DNA of 64,000 bases from Clostridium sp. (GCA_018371855.1 JAHAKD010000007.1:52817-116816); one strand, 5' to 3'; counted from the stretch's first letter, positions 28,281 through 40,982 are shown. The notes: a model not told the origin generated them from the letters alone. Program-made: numbers and translations.

Positions 28281-31124
28281 ATGGAAGAAAAAGTAGAAGC
28301 TAAAACACAAGTAAAGCCAGAAAAGAAAACAAAAACTAGAATGTTATTAGTACTATTATTTTTAGTTATAGTAGCAATAATAGGATATATTGCATTAAGA
28401 GGGCAATATTTAGAATTGCTAGAAATAGGAGAAAATTATACTTCTGTTTTTTGGCAAAATCTTACCTATAAATCAGTAGCTTTTGGAATAAGTTTTGTAA
28501 TATTATTTATAATAATATATTTAACTAATAAAGGAATAAAAAAAGAATTAAAACCATTTTTCGATGCAGAAAAAAGGCCAGTTCCAAAACTTTTAAATAA
28601 ATCATTAGCATTGGTTGTTTCAATTATAGGCAGTGCTATCATAATGAATGTATTTACAGAAAATGCAATGTTATTTGTAAATAGTACTCAATTTGGTATA
28701 GGTGATCCTATATTTAATTTGGACATTGGATATTTTATTTTTCAAAAACCATTTATAGAAATGATACTTATGCTTTTAATTAGTATAACAATTTGCGTAT
28801 TAGTATATTCAGTAATATATTATATAGTTACATTTAATGTATGTTTTGATGGAATAGATAGAAATACATTAAAACAAAGTAATTTGGTAAATAAAATTTT
28901 TAAATATATAAAAATAGTTGTTGTATTTTTAGGTGTTTATATTATTTTTAAAACTCAAGATTTAGGAATAGACCAAAGTGTAACATTACAAGACAATGAT
29001 TCAACAAGAATATATGGTGCAGGACTAACAAGTGTTACAATTAAACTATGGGGATATGTAATATTTGCTATACTAATGGTAGTTGCAGTCTTTAAAGCAA
29101 TTAAATTCTTTAAAGAAAAGAAAACTAAAAAAGTAGTAATTTCACTTGTAACTATACCAGGTTATTTATTAGCATTATTCATAGTAATGACAGTATTCCA
29201 ATTTGCTTTTGTTAAACCTAATGAATTAGATAGAGAAAAGCAATATATAGAAGCAAATATTAAAAATACAAGAACTGCATATAATATAAATGTTCAAGAG
29301 AATGAATTAGATAGTTCAGAATATAATGATTTAGACGTAGTAAATGATAATTCAGAAACAATAAATAATACAGCAATAGTTAGTCAAGATATAACATTAG
29401 ATACTTTAAATGATAATCAAACAAGTTCTAATTATTACAGCTATAGCAATTCACAAATAGGCAAATATGATATTAATGGAAACGAAGAATTAGTTTATTT
29501 ATCACCAAGACAAATAGAAAGTAAAAACAATACAAGTTATAATAACAAAACATATGAATATACTCATGGGTATGGAACAGTAGTTACATCAGCGACAGAA
29601 ACTGACGAGACTGGAAATATGGAATATATTCAAAAATCATTTGATGGAAGTGACAATAAAATAAATGTAACACAACCTAGAATTTATTTTGGTCTTGATG
29701 AAAATACACCAATAGTTACAAACTCAAAGGATAAGTCAGAATTTGATTATCCAAAATCTGATACAGAGACTGCACAAAATATTTATGATGGAAGCGCAGG
29801 TATTACAACAAACTTTTTAGATAGATTAGTATTAGGAATAAGAGAAAAGAACTTAAATATAACATTTTCTTCAAGTATAACAAATGAAAGTAAAATATTA
29901 TTAAATAGAAATATATTAGAAAGAGTTGAAAAGGTATTTCCATATGTAATTTATGATGAAAATCCATATCAAGTAATTACATCAGACGGAAGAATCGTGT
30001 GGGTAATAGATGGTTATACAACAGCTTCTAATTATCCATATTCACAAATGTCTGTTATAGAAAGAAATGGAACAAGAGAAAGACTAAACTATATTAGAAA
30101 TTCTGTAAAAGTTGTAGTTGATAGCTATAATGGAACTGTCGATTTTTATATTACAGATACAACAGACCCAATAATAATGGCATATAAAGAAATTTATCCA
30201 GCTCTATTTAAAACAAAGGAAGAAATACCACAAGATATAGCAGAACACTTTGTTTATCCAGAACTTTTATATAACATACAAGCAGATATGTTAGAAAGAT
30301 ATCATAATGTTAAAGCAGATGTTTTATATAGAAGCAGTGACGTATGGGATAGAGCAACACATACAGCAGGTCAAACATTAAGAACTACAGGAACACCTAT
30401 AGACCCATATTATACAATGGTAAAAACAGTTGATAGTGAAGAATCACAATTAGGATTAGTCTTACCATATACATTAGATGAAAGACAAAGCTTAATTTCT
30501 TATCTAGTAGGAACATATGATGATAATGGAAATAGTAAATTAACACTATATAAATATTCTGTAGATAGCAATATAATTGGACCAATGCAATTAGATACTC
30601 AGATAGAACAAGATGAAGAAATATCATCAACATTACAAAATTTAAATGTTACAGGAACAAGATTAATAAGAAATATGATAATGGTTCCAATAGATAATAC
30701 AATTTTATATGTAGAGCCAATATATCAAGTAATGTTAAATGAATCTGAGGTTCCAGTGCTTAAAAAAGTAATAGTTGCAGTAGGTAATAAAGTGGCAATA
30801 GGAAATAATTTGACAGAAGCGTTAAGAAATCTTGGTTCTCAATCTGCAATAAATATAGAGGTTTCAAATACAGATGATATTAATTCGATAATAGAAGAAA
30901 TAATAAAGGCAAATAAAAATGTAGAAAACTCAACGCAAAATAATGATTGGGATATGATAGGTAGTGATATGTCAAGCTTACAATCACTAATTGATAGATT
31001 AGAAGAACTAGTAACAGAACAAAAGGAACAAGAAGCAAAAGAGGCTGATGGAACATCAGATGAAAATACAATAACTGATGATACAAATTCAATAGATATG
31101 AGAGCAGTAAATGAAATTGAATAA
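28281..31124 (+). CDS. UPF0182 family large membrane protein
   Basis: The 947-residue protein belongs to the UPF0182/COG1615 family of unknown function. About seven membrane segments occupy residues 20-310. A large extracytoplasmic domain follows, with conserved stretches such as TNFLDRLVLGIREK, WVIDGYTTASNYPYS and YNGTVDFYITD. The acidic Ser/Asp/Glu tail begins after about 900. The chosen start at 28281 has TGGAGGTAAAAAAG upstream; an ATG at 28266 overlapping ftsY would add five residues. It is cotranscribed with ftsY. Confidence 0.9.
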   Translation: MEEKVEAKTQVKPEKKTKTRMLLVLLFLVIVAIIGYIALRGQYLELLEIGENYTSVFWQNLTYKSVAFGISFVILFIIIYLTNKGIKKELKPFFDAEKRPVPKLLNKSLALVVSIIGSAIIMNVFTENAMLFVNSTQFGIGDPIFNLDIGYFIFQKPFIEMILMLLISITICVLVYSVIYYIVTFNVCFDGIDRNTLKQSNLVNKIFKYIKIVVVFLGVYIIFKTQDLGIDQSVTLQDNDSTRIYGAGLTSVTIKLWGYVIFAILMVVAVFKAIKFFKEKKTKKVVISLVTIPGYLLALFIVMTVFQFAFVKPNELDREKQYIEANIKNTRTAYNINVQENELDSSEYNDLDVVNDNSETINNTAIVSQDITLDTLNDNQTSSNYYSYSNSQIGKYDINGNEELVYLSPRQIESKNNTSYNNKTYEYTHGYGTVVTSATETDETGNMEYIQKSFDGSDNKINVTQPRIYFGLDENTPIVTNSKDKSEFDYPKSDTETAQNIYDGSAGITTNFLDRLVLGIREKNLNITFSSSITNESKILLNRNILERVEKVFPYVIYDENPYQVITSDGRIVWVIDGYTTASNYPYSQMSVIERNGTRERLNYIRNSVKVVVDSYNGTVDFYITDTTDPIIMAYKEIYPALFKTKEEIPQDIAEHFVYPELLYNIQADMLERYHNVKADVLYRSSDVWDRATHTAGQTLRTTGTPIDPYYTMVKTVDSEESQLGLVLPYTLDERQSLISYLVGTYDDNGNSKLTLYKYSVDSNIIGPMQLDTQIEQDEEISSTLQNLNVTGTRLIRNMIMVPIDNTILYVEPIYQVMLNESEVPVLKKVIVAVGNKVAIGNNLTEALRNLGSQSAINIEVSNTDDINSIIEEIIKANKNVENSTQNNDWDMIGSDMSSLQSLIDRLEELVTEQKEQEAKEADGTSDENTITDDTNSIDMRAVNEIE

Positions 31125-31132
31125 GAATTCCA

Positions 31133-31167
31133 AAAAACACACACCATAATATTGGGTGTGTGTTTTT
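31133..31167 (+). terminator. Terminator after UPF0182 gene
   Basis: A 13-bp stem AAAAACACACACC / GGTGTGTGTTTTT with a 9-base loop. The distal arm runs directly into the ATG of the next gene at 31168 and covers its possible ribosome binding site. Confidence 0.8.
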
Positions 31168-31461
31168 ATGTTAGAAAAAGATATTAAAATATTGATAGAG
31201 AAAATAGATAAATTAAGTTATAATCTAAATAAAAATAAATTTATAGATTTAATTGAGGTAATGGGAAATAAAAAAGAAATGATCTTTAGAAACTTATTTT
31301 CTGGATTATGGAAGGGGATAGGAATAGGTATAGGTGTAACATTAGTAACTGCAATAATTATATTGATTTTACAAAAAATAATTAAATTAAATATACCAAT
31401 AATTAGTGAATATATAACCGATATAGTAGAAATTGTCGAAAAAACAAAGTCGATTAGATAA
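31168..31461 (+). CDS. DUF5665-type small membrane protein
   Basis: The 97-residue protein has a basic helical N-terminus, then RNLFSGLWKGIGIGIGVTL entering a single membrane segment (about residues 45-70), and a C-terminal amphipathic end. This is the DUF5665 pattern. Function unknown. The start at 31168 lies immediately after the terminator stem; the only Shine-Dalgarno-like bases (GGGTG) are in that stem, so expression may be low or linked to hairpin opening. GTG 31156 is an alternative start. Confidence 0.7.
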   Translation: MLEKDIKILIEKIDKLSYNLNKNKFIDLIEVMGNKKEMIFRNLFSGLWKGIGIGIGVTLVTAIIILILQKIIKLNIPIISEYITDIVEIVEKTKSIR

Positions 31462-31547
31462 ATAAATTGTATAAATTGTAAAAATATACTTTAAAAATAA
31501 AGATAGATTGTATATAATAATGTATATCAAAAACGGAGGGAGTACAA

Positions 31548-34137
<2,590 letters not shown>

Positions 34138-34156
34138 ATGCAGAAAGGAATTTAAT

Positions 34157-34393
34157 ATGGATGGAAAGTATACATTCGAGAGATTTGAAAAAGAATTAGA
34201 TGACGGATATCAAATGTATTACACATATGTAAGAAATAGATATTTATTATTTAAAACTGCAGAAAATTGTTATACCCAAAAATTAATATCTGATCATCCT
34301 AAAAATCCACAACCAAGGCAAACTGTAATAACACATAAAAGAATTGCAGAAATGTTTCCTTTTATGGAAGATATAGAATATAAGATCACATAA
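34157..34393 (+). CDS. Small hypothetical protein
   Basis: The 78-residue acidic/aromatic protein starts MDGKYTFERFEKELDDGYQM with AAAGGAATT 8 bases upstream, 19 bases after ligA. It is Tyr-rich, has one Cys and no membrane segment. The position right behind ligA suggests it rides the same transcript. Not recognised. Confidence 0.6.
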   Translation: MDGKYTFERFEKELDDGYQMYYTYVRNRYLLFKTAENCYTQKLISDHPKNPQPRQTVITHKRIAEMFPFMEDIEYKIT

Positions 34394-34457
34394 GAGATAA
34401 TTATATCCTATGTTTGTAGGAGTTAATTATATAAAAAATAAACTAAGGAGGAAAAAA

Positions 34458-35621
34458 ATGAGTATTGAAAAATTTGTATTAAACGAAACATCTTATTTCG
34501 GATTTGGAGCAAGGGAGGTTTTACCAGAAGAAATAAAAAATAGAGGATATAAGAAAGTATTAGTTGTTACAGATAAATCTTTATTCGAAATAGGTTTAAG
34601 TAAAAAAGTAACAGACAAATTAGATGAAGCAGGAATAGAATATACAGTATTTAGTGATGTAAAACCTAATCCAACAGTAACAAATGTAAAAGATGGTTTA
34701 AGAATTTGTAGAGAATTTGGAGCAGATGTAATTGTTGCTGTAGGTGGAGGTTCTAGTATAGATACTGCTAAAGGAATTTCTATAGTTATGACAAACCCAG
34801 ATAGAGAAGATATTGTTTCTTTAAATGGTCCATCAAACACTGTAAATAAAGGAATGCCATTAATAGCACTTCCAACAACACATGGTACAGCAGCAGAAGT
34901 TACTATAAATTATGTAATAACAGATGAAGAAAGAGAAGTAAAAATGGTATGTGTTGATCCACATGATATACCTTTAGTTGCAATTGTAGATACAGAACTA
35001 ATGTCTACATTACCAAAATCAATAGCAGCTTCAACAGGTATGGATGCATTAACACATGCGATTGAAGGATATATAACAAAAGCTCATAATACAATGTCAG
35101 ATATGTTTCATATGAGAGCAATAGAATTAATATTCGAAAATTTACCAGCTGCAGTAAATGAGAAAAATCAAGATGCAATAGATAAAATGGGATTAGCACA
35201 ATATATTGCAGGAATGGGATTTTCAAATGTAGGTCTTGGAATAGTTCATTCTATGGCACATCAATTAGGAGCTGTTTATGATACTCCACATGGAATGGCA
35301 AATGCAATTTTATTACCAACAGTAATGAGATTTAATGGACAAAATCCAGCAACAGCACAAAGATTTAGAGAAATATTAGTAAGAATTGGAAGACCAGATG
35401 CTGAACATTTAAATGACCAAGATGTTATAAATACATTTGTATGGAAAATATCAGAATTATCTAAAGCAGTTGGAATTACACAAACAATAAAAGATGTAGG
35501 AGCAAAAGAAGAAGATTTCGGAATGCTTGCCGATAAAGCAATGGAAGACCCATGTAAACCAGGAAATCCAAGAGAAGTATCAAGAGAAGACTTTATAGAA
35601 TTATATAGACAAGCTATGTAA
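34458..35621 (+). CDS. fucO: Lactaldehyde reductase / iron-containing alcohol dehydrogenase (FucO type)
   Basis: The 387-residue group III alcohol dehydrogenase aligns along its length with FucO-type 1,2-propanediol oxidoreductases: LNETSYFGFGA start, GGGSSIDTAKG for NAD binding, PTTHGTAAEVTINYVITDEE, VCVDPHDIP, metal ligands in DALTHAIEG and FSNVGLGIVHSMAHQLGA, and TPHGMANAI. It probably reduces lactaldehyde or similar short aldehydes with NADH. The start is set by AAGGAGG before ATG 34458. No fucose or rhamnose genes are nearby, so the substrate route is unclear. Confidence 0.92.
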   Translation: MSIEKFVLNETSYFGFGAREVLPEEIKNRGYKKVLVVTDKSLFEIGLSKKVTDKLDEAGIEYTVFSDVKPNPTVTNVKDGLRICREFGADVIVAVGGGSSIDTAKGISIVMTNPDREDIVSLNGPSNTVNKGMPLIALPTTHGTAAEVTINYVITDEEREVKMVCVDPHDIPLVAIVDTELMSTLPKSIAASTGMDALTHAIEGYITKAHNTMSDMFHMRAIELIFENLPAAVNEKNQDAIDKMGLAQYIAGMGFSNVGLGIVHSMAHQLGAVYDTPHGMANAILLPTVMRFNGQNPATAQRFREILVRIGRPDAEHLNDQDVINTFVWKISELSKAVGITQTIKDVGAKEEDFGMLADKAMEDPCKPGNPREVSREDFIELYRQAM

Positions 35622-35645
35622 TAAATAAGGATTTGGATCTTTCTG

Positions 35646-35675
35646 GGGATTTTTTTGGGACGTTCCTTAAATCCC
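35646..35675. repeat. REP-like hairpin containing GACGTTCCTTAAA
   Basis: GGGATTT ... AAATCCC flanks GGGACGTTCC. The 13-base core GACGTTCCTTAAA is also found at 7505-7519 downstream of ftsH. Both copies lie just past + strand genes. It looks like a small dispersed palindromic repeat. Confidence 0.5.
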
Positions 35676-35710
35676 GATCTAAACGAAAATAGTTTTGCAA
35701 TGTATAAAAC

Positions 35711-35746
35711 AAGGGCTACTGAATTTATATTCAGTAGCCCTTATTA
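35711..35746. terminator. Bidirectional terminator between fucO and ppaC
   Basis: A 14-bp perfect stem AAGGGCTACTGAAT / ATTCAGTAGCCCTT, 4-base loop. A second hairpin (GTTTTTAAAGAA / TTCTTTAAAAAC) follows at 35761-35793 and may serve the convergent ppaC. Confidence 0.9.
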
Positions 35747-35813
35747 TATATTAAAATTATGTTTTTAAAGAAGCCTAGGATTTCTTTAAAAACAATAATT
35801 GACTATTCCAAAA

Positions 35814-36740
35814 TTAGTCTAAATTATTTAAAATATTTGGTAAAATTTGTTTCTTTCTAGAAACAACGTTTTCAAGCATTGCTGTATTATTATCAACAGA
35901 AACACCAAAAGCTTTTTCTACAACTGGTGCATCGTTTCCTAAAGAAATAATCTTAGAATTAGAATTAATTATATCTGTTGCTGCAAATACATATAAATCT
36001 AAGTTTTCTTTTTCAATGTCTTTTGCAATTGCTTGTTCGAAATAAGATTGATTCTTAAATATAGAATCTAAGTCAGCTGTATTTACTTGTGCAATTCTAA
36101 ATTTTTTATTTCCTTTTTCGAATAATTTACAATCTATATTTATAATTTCTTCTGGAGTAAACTCGCTAATGTCAGTACCTGCTTTTAACATATCTGTACC
36201 ATATACATTAATATCAAGTCCAGAAATTTCTTCTAATTTTTTAACGATTTTTTTATCGTCTTCTGTAGTTGTTGGTGATTTTAAAATTAATGTATCAGAA
36301 GCGATTGCGCTAAGCATTAATGTAGCCATAGTTTTATCTATTTCTACATCATTTTCTTTATACATTTTATATAAAACTGTTGCAGTACATCCAACAGGTT
36401 CTGCTCTATAATATAATTGATATGGAGCAACAAAATTCATTGTATGATGATCTACAACTTTTAATATTTTAGCATTAGATATATTTTCAACTGTTTGACT
36501 AGCTTCATTGTGGTCAACCAAAATAACGTCTTGGTTATCTTCTACATCTTTTATTAATTCTGGTGCTTCGATACCAAGATATTTTAAAACATATTGAGTT
36601 TCTTTGTTAACATTTCCTAATCTAACAGCTTTTGCATTTTCATTTCCTAATTTTTTCTCTAAATTTTCCATTACTAATGCAGATGTAATAGAGTCTGTAT
36701 CTGGATTTTTGTGTCCGAATATTAATGTTTCTTTTGTCAT
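35814..36740 (-). CDS. ppaC: Manganese-dependent inorganic pyrophosphatase
   Basis: The 308-residue family II pyrophosphatase of the DHH superfamily hydrolyses PPi with Mn or Co. Motifs: FGHKNPDTDS (metal ligands), LVDHNE, VVDHH, and the C-terminal RK-containing SRKKQ site. No CBS insert is present. GGAGG lies 8 bases upstream of the ATG. A family I pyrophosphatase is encoded 5.5 kb away at 42190-42720. Confidence 0.96.
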   Translation of the reverse strand: MTKETLIFGHKNPDTDSITSALVMENLEKKLGNENAKAVRLGNVNKETQYVLKYLGIEAPELIKDVEDNQDVILVDHNEASQTVENISNAKILKVVDHHTMNFVAPYQLYYRAEPVGCTATVLYKMYKENDVEIDKTMATLMLSAIASDTLILKSPTTTEDDKKIVKKLEEISGLDINVYGTDMLKAGTDISEFTPEEIINIDCKLFEKGNKKFRIAQVNTADLDSIFKNQSYFEQAIAKDIEKENLDLYVFAATDIINSNSKIISLGNDAPVVEKAFGVSVDNNTAMLENVVSRKKQILPNILNNLD

Positions 36741-36888
36741 ATGAGTTCCTCCTTATTTGATTTATTCAAGTAAAAGTAATATAGCAGAATGGACATTCTG
36801 CATATATTTCTGTTATTACACTTTACATAAACTATTATACACTAAAATTATGTTTAAGTCAATATATTTAGCGTATTTCCGTATATAA

Positions 36889-38610
36889 TTAGTCGGATAT
36901 ATATGGGGTTACATTTAATGTTTTATTATTTGTATATATAACCATTCCAGGTTTACTTCCGTTAGGCTTTTTTACATATTTTACAAAACAATAATCAACA
37001 GGTACATTACTAGAAAGTCTACCTTTACTATAGTAAGCTGCAAGTTTTGCGCATTTTATTAATGTATCATTTGATATATTTTCAGAAGGATTTTTTAATA
37101 TTACATGACTTCCATGAATGTCTTTAGTGTGAAACCATATATCATTTGGAGAAGCTAACTTGGTTGTAAGATAATCATTTTGTTTATTATTTTTACCAAC
37201 AAGAACAGTAAAACCATCTATATGATACTCCCTAGGTGTTGATATATTTGCATCTTTTTTAGTGTTAGTCTTATTATTGGATTGTATATAATCTTTAAAA
37301 ATAGGATTTTCACTAATTTCGTTATATATTTCATTAACTTCTTGAATATTTTTTGCGTATTCTAATTCATATATTATACTTTCTATGTATTGCAATTCTT
37401 CCTCAGTTTCTTTCTTTTGAAGAGTAACAATCTCTAAAGCATTTTTTAATTTATTATATTTTTTAAAATATTTTTTTGCGTTATTAGCAATAGATATCGT
37501 ATTATCTAAAGGAATAGTTAAAATAGTATTATTATCATAGTAATTTTCTAATTCCACTTTATCAGAATTATAATCCTTAGAAAATTTATATAAATTTGCA
37601 GTTATTAATTCACCGTATAATTTATATAAATCTTTATTTTCACATTCTTTTAACTTATTATTAATACTTTCCAATCTTAAAGAATATTTTTTTAGAATAT
37701 GAGAGATTAGTTTTAATAAATTATTTCTGTAAGATACATAATTGTTATTTGCTTCCTTATTATAATAAAAATCATCAATATAAAAATTGATATCCAAATT
37801 AGATGTTTTAGTTTCTAAATCTATAACATAGTCTAATTTTCCTTTTTCGTTAGAATACTTTGTTAAAGAAACATGGTTACTATCTAAGTTATTAAGAATT
37901 TTAGAAAGATATTCATACATTTTTAAAATATCATCTTTTGAAAAATCAGTATTTCTTATATTTTGTTTTATAATTATATTTTTAATAAATGGCTTACTAA
38001 AACCTGTAAAATATCCTACTAAGAAATTAGTTAAATTTGTTACATTATTTGTTAAAACTAAGTTACAAAATTCTTCAGCAGATTTTATAGTATAAAAATT
38101 GTTTTTAACGTTTTCCGGATATGTATATTCATGGGCTGGTAAAATATCTCTATATGAATTGGATAAAGTATCTAAATGCCTTAAACTATCAATAATAAAG
38201 AATTTGTCATTTAATAATATTATATTACTGTGTTTACCCATTAATTCAACCATTAAATATTTAGTTGTTAAATCATTTAATTCGTTATATCCTTCTAATT
38301 CAATTTTTATAATTCTTTCTAGATTATCATTAGAAGATATTGCTTTTATTTTATATCCAATTAAATGCTTTCTAAGTAACATGCAAAAGTTAGGTGCATT
38401 TAAAGGATTAGGTTTTGCATTAGTTGTTAAATGTATCCTATATAAGTTAGAATCTATACATATGTTTAAAGCATAATTTTTACCATTTGCATAGATGCTT
38501 AATAAAACTTCATTTTTATTTGGTTCAAAAATTTTATTTATTTTTCCTCCCAATATAGAATATTGTAATTCGTAAGAAATTGATTTTGTTGTTATTCCAT
38601 CAAATGCCAT
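36889..38610 (-). CDS. rqcH: Ribosome quality control protein RqcH (NFACT family)
   Basis: The 573-residue NFACT protein recruits tRNA-Ala to stalled 50S subunits and makes alanine tails. NFACT-N starts MAFDGITTKSI and has NAPNFCMLLRKHL. A coiled-coil middle spans about 290-410. NFACT-R has NDIWFHTKDIHGSHVIL. The Asp-Arg pair needed for tRNA-Ala binding in B. subtilis (D97-R98) appears here as E98-R99. It is also known as FbpA or Rqc2 homologue. It is divergent from sigH; a CTTTCTTAAT-rich spacer of 186 bases separates the two. Confidence 0.93.
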   Translation of the reverse strand: MAFDGITTKSISYELQYSILGGKINKIFEPNKNEVLLSIYANGKNYALNICIDSNLYRIHLTTNAKPNPLNAPNFCMLLRKHLIGYKIKAISSNDNLERIIKIELEGYNELNDLTTKYLMVELMGKHSNIILLNDKFFIIDSLRHLDTLSNSYRDILPAHEYTYPENVKNNFYTIKSAEEFCNLVLTNNVTNLTNFLVGYFTGFSKPFIKNIIIKQNIRNTDFSKDDILKMYEYLSKILNNLDSNHVSLTKYSNEKGKLDYVIDLETKTSNLDINFYIDDFYYNKEANNNYVSYRNNLLKLISHILKKYSLRLESINNKLKECENKDLYKLYGELITANLYKFSKDYNSDKVELENYYDNNTILTIPLDNTISIANNAKKYFKKYNKLKNALEIVTLQKKETEEELQYIESIIYELEYAKNIQEVNEIYNEISENPIFKDYIQSNNKTNTKKDANISTPREYHIDGFTVLVGKNNKQNDYLTTKLASPNDIWFHTKDIHGSHVILKNPSENISNDTLIKCAKLAAYYSKGRLSSNVPVDYCFVKYVKKPNGSKPGMVIYTNNKTLNVTPYISD

Positions 38611-38728
38611 AATACTGCTGTATGTTATTAATTAACATACTCTCCTTTCTTAATTTATGTTTTGTGTTATTATATTACAAAGTTAATAATATAGCAATTA
38701 AAAAAATCTTAATAAGCAGTAAAAAGTA

Positions 38729-38758
38729 TTGACATTGTGCGTTTTTGTGACTTATAAT
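38729..38758 (+). promoter_or_regulatory. sigH promoter
   Basis: TTGACA at 38729-38734 and TATAAT at 38753-38758, 18-bp spacer; a consensus housekeeping promoter. Confidence 0.8.
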
Positions 38759-38796
38759 GTGGCTTAGATATATTAGCAGGGGGTTACAATACACTT

Positions 38797-39447
38797 ATGA
38801 AATACAGCAATATGTTTTATCCATTCGATTCAAAATACGAACTTATGCAAGATGAAGAAATAATTGATAAAATAAAAGCAGGGGATAAAAGCGCTCTAAA
38901 TTACTTAATGGAAAAATATAAAGAACTTGTTAATATGAAAGTTAGTAAATATTATATAATAGGTGCAGAAAAAGAAGATATTGTTCAAGAAGGAATGATT
39001 GGATTATATAAAGCTATAAAAAGTTTTTCAGAAGATAAAAATACTAGTTTTAAGTCTTTTGCCAATATGTGTATAGAAAGGCAATTAATAACAGCAATAA
39101 AAACATCAAATAGACAAAAACATATGCCACTTAATTCGTATTTATCATTAAATACTGCAGCATATGAGGACGAAGATAATACAGAACTTATGGATGTTTT
39201 TAATAATAATACAGTAGAAGATCCATTAGAAACAATCACTAAAAAAGAGTATTATAAAACTGTAGAAAATGTAATAGATAAATCTTTAAGCGATTTCGAA
39301 AAACAAGTGTTAGCTAGGTTTATGAGAGGTGAAAGCTATGTTGATATAGCAAATAAATTAGATGCACCAGTTAAATCTATAGATAATGCTATTCAAAGAA
39401 TAAGGAAAAAAGCAATAAAAAATATATTAAAAGAGAATAATATTTAA
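38797..39447 (+). CDS. sigH: RNA polymerase sigma-H factor
   Basis: The 216-residue sigma factor of early sporulation and transition state has region 2 in DEEIIDKIKAGDKSALNYL and EDIVQEGMIGLYKAIKSF, a linker with an acidic insert (EDEDNTELMD), and region 4 ending in DNAIQRIRKKAIKNIL. This pattern, with the PLET motif before region 4, is SigH/Spo0H. The GGGGG site is somewhat far (about 13 bases) from the ATG. It is not followed by the rpmG-secE-nusG genes found in Bacillus. Confidence 0.9.
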   Translation: MKYSNMFYPFDSKYELMQDEEIIDKIKAGDKSALNYLMEKYKELVNMKVSKYYIIGAEKEDIVQEGMIGLYKAIKSFSEDKNTSFKSFANMCIERQLITAIKTSNRQKHMPLNSYLSLNTAAYEDEDNTELMDVFNNNTVEDPLETITKKEYYKTVENVIDKSLSDFEKQVLARFMRGESYVDIANKLDAPVKSIDNAIQRIRKKAIKNILKENNI

Positions 39448-39462
39448 AAGAAAGTATAAAGC

Positions 39463-39503
39463 TAATTAATTAAGCTGCTAGCTGTTAGTAGCTTAATTAA
39501 TTA
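39463..39503 (+). terminator. Hairpin after sigH
   Basis: A 14-bp perfect stem TAATTAATTAAGCT / AGCTTAATTAATTA with a 13-base loop. It lacks a clean U-run, so termination strength is uncertain. Confidence 0.5.
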
Positions 39504-39511
39504 TAAAAAAT

Positions 39512-39587
<76 letters not shown>

Positions 39588-39599
39588 TAGAATAAATAT

Positions 39600-39633
39600 A
39601 AAAAGAACAGGTTACATAGGGACTGTTCTTTTT
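39600..39633 (+). terminator. Terminator after tRNA-Thr(GGU)
   Basis: AAAAAGAACAG / CTGTTCTTTTT with a 12-base loop followed by GAGTTT. Between here and 39823 only AT-rich upstream sequence of ychF is seen. Confidence 0.88.
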
Positions 39634-39823
39634 GAGTTTCTATAATATTTTATTGTAAATATTGGAAAGCTACTGTTTGAACTTTTGCAAGATAATATAA
39701 TTTAAAAACGGAATAATCTTGAAACTATGTATAAATTATGTTATATTAACAGACGAACATAATAAGGTTGATAATTAAAAACGGAAAAGTTATTATACAT
39801 TTATGAAGATAGGAGCGATAAAA

Positions 39824-40909
39824 ATGAAAATTGGAATAGTAGGACTTCCTAATGTAGGAAAAAGTACAATGTTTAATGCAATAACAAAAGCTGGAGCAGA
39901 ATGTGCTAATTATCCATTTTGTACAATAGAGCCTAATATAGGAATGGTGCCTGTACCAGATGAAAGATTAGATAATTTAGCAAAAATATACAACCCAGAA
40001 AAAGTAACACATGCTGTAATAGAATTTGTGGATATAGCAGGTCTTGTAAAAGGAGCAAGTAAAGGGGAAGGTTTGGGAAATAAATTCCTATCACATATAA
40101 GAGAAGTAGATAGTATATTAGAAGTTGTAAGATGTTTTGAAGATCCTAACATTGTTCATGTTGATGGATCAATAGACCCAATAAGAGATATAGAAACAAT
40201 TAATTTAGAACTCGTTTTTGCAGATTTAGAAACAGTAAATAAAAGATTAGAAAGAGCAAAAAAATTATTAAAGGGAGATAAATCTTATCAAGCAGAAATA
40301 GATTTATTAGAGAAAGTAAAAGAAACTTTAGAACAAGGTAAACCAGCAAGAATTCTTGCTCTTTCAGATGAAGAAAAAGAAATTATAAAAGATAGTTTCT
40401 TACTTACAATGAAGCCAATATTGTATGTTACAAATGTTTCGGAAAATGAAATATCAGAAGATAATGAATATGTAAAAAAAGTAAGAGAATATGCAGAAAA
40501 TGAAAACGCTAAAGTAATAAAATTATGTGTAAAAATAGAGGAAGAATTATCAGGTTTAGACGATAATGATAAAAAAGAAATGTTAGAAGCTTTAGAAATG
40601 GATGAATCTGGTTTAGATAAAGTTATAAAAGAAAGTTACGATCTATTAGGATTAATGTCATTCTTAACTGCTGGAGAACCAGAAGTAAGAGCTTGGACAA
40701 TAAAAAAAGGAACAAAAGCTCCAGAAGCAGCTGGTAAAATACATTCAGATATACAAAGGGGGTTTATTAGAGCAGAAGTTGTTTCATATGATGATCTAAT
40801 AAGGCTAGGATCTTTAAATGAAGCTAAGGAAAAAGGTTTAGTAAGATCAGAAGGTAAAGATTATATTATGCAAGATGGAGATGTAGTTTTATTTAGATTT
40901 AATGTGTAA
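39824..40909 (+). CDS. ychF: Redox-regulated ATPase YchF
   Basis: The 361-residue Obg-family P-loop protein prefers ATP. Walker A is GLPNVGKST, then NYPFCTIEPN, DIAGLVKGASKGEGLG, and the C-terminal TGS-like domain with TAGEPEVRAWTIKKG and IHSDIQRGFIRAEV. It binds ribosomes and is linked to stress responses. The start at 39824 has AGGAG eight bases upstream, preferred over ATG 39803. Confidence 0.96.
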   Translation: MKIGIVGLPNVGKSTMFNAITKAGAECANYPFCTIEPNIGMVPVPDERLDNLAKIYNPEKVTHAVIEFVDIAGLVKGASKGEGLGNKFLSHIREVDSILEVVRCFEDPNIVHVDGSIDPIRDIETINLELVFADLETVNKRLERAKKLLKGDKSYQAEIDLLEKVKETLEQGKPARILALSDEEKEIIKDSFLLTMKPILYVTNVSENEISEDNEYVKKVREYAENENAKVIKLCVKIEEELSGLDDNDKKEMLEALEMDESGLDKVIKESYDLLGLMSFLTAGEPEVRAWTIKKGTKAPEAAGKIHSDIQRGFIRAEVVSYDDLIRLGSLNEAKEKGLVRSEGKDYIMQDGDVVLFRFNV

Positions 40910-40982
40910 AAATTAAAAATATAGACTTACCAAGTTTTGACATGGAAATTTATGAAAATTTAAAAATATATGTAAAAAAAAC

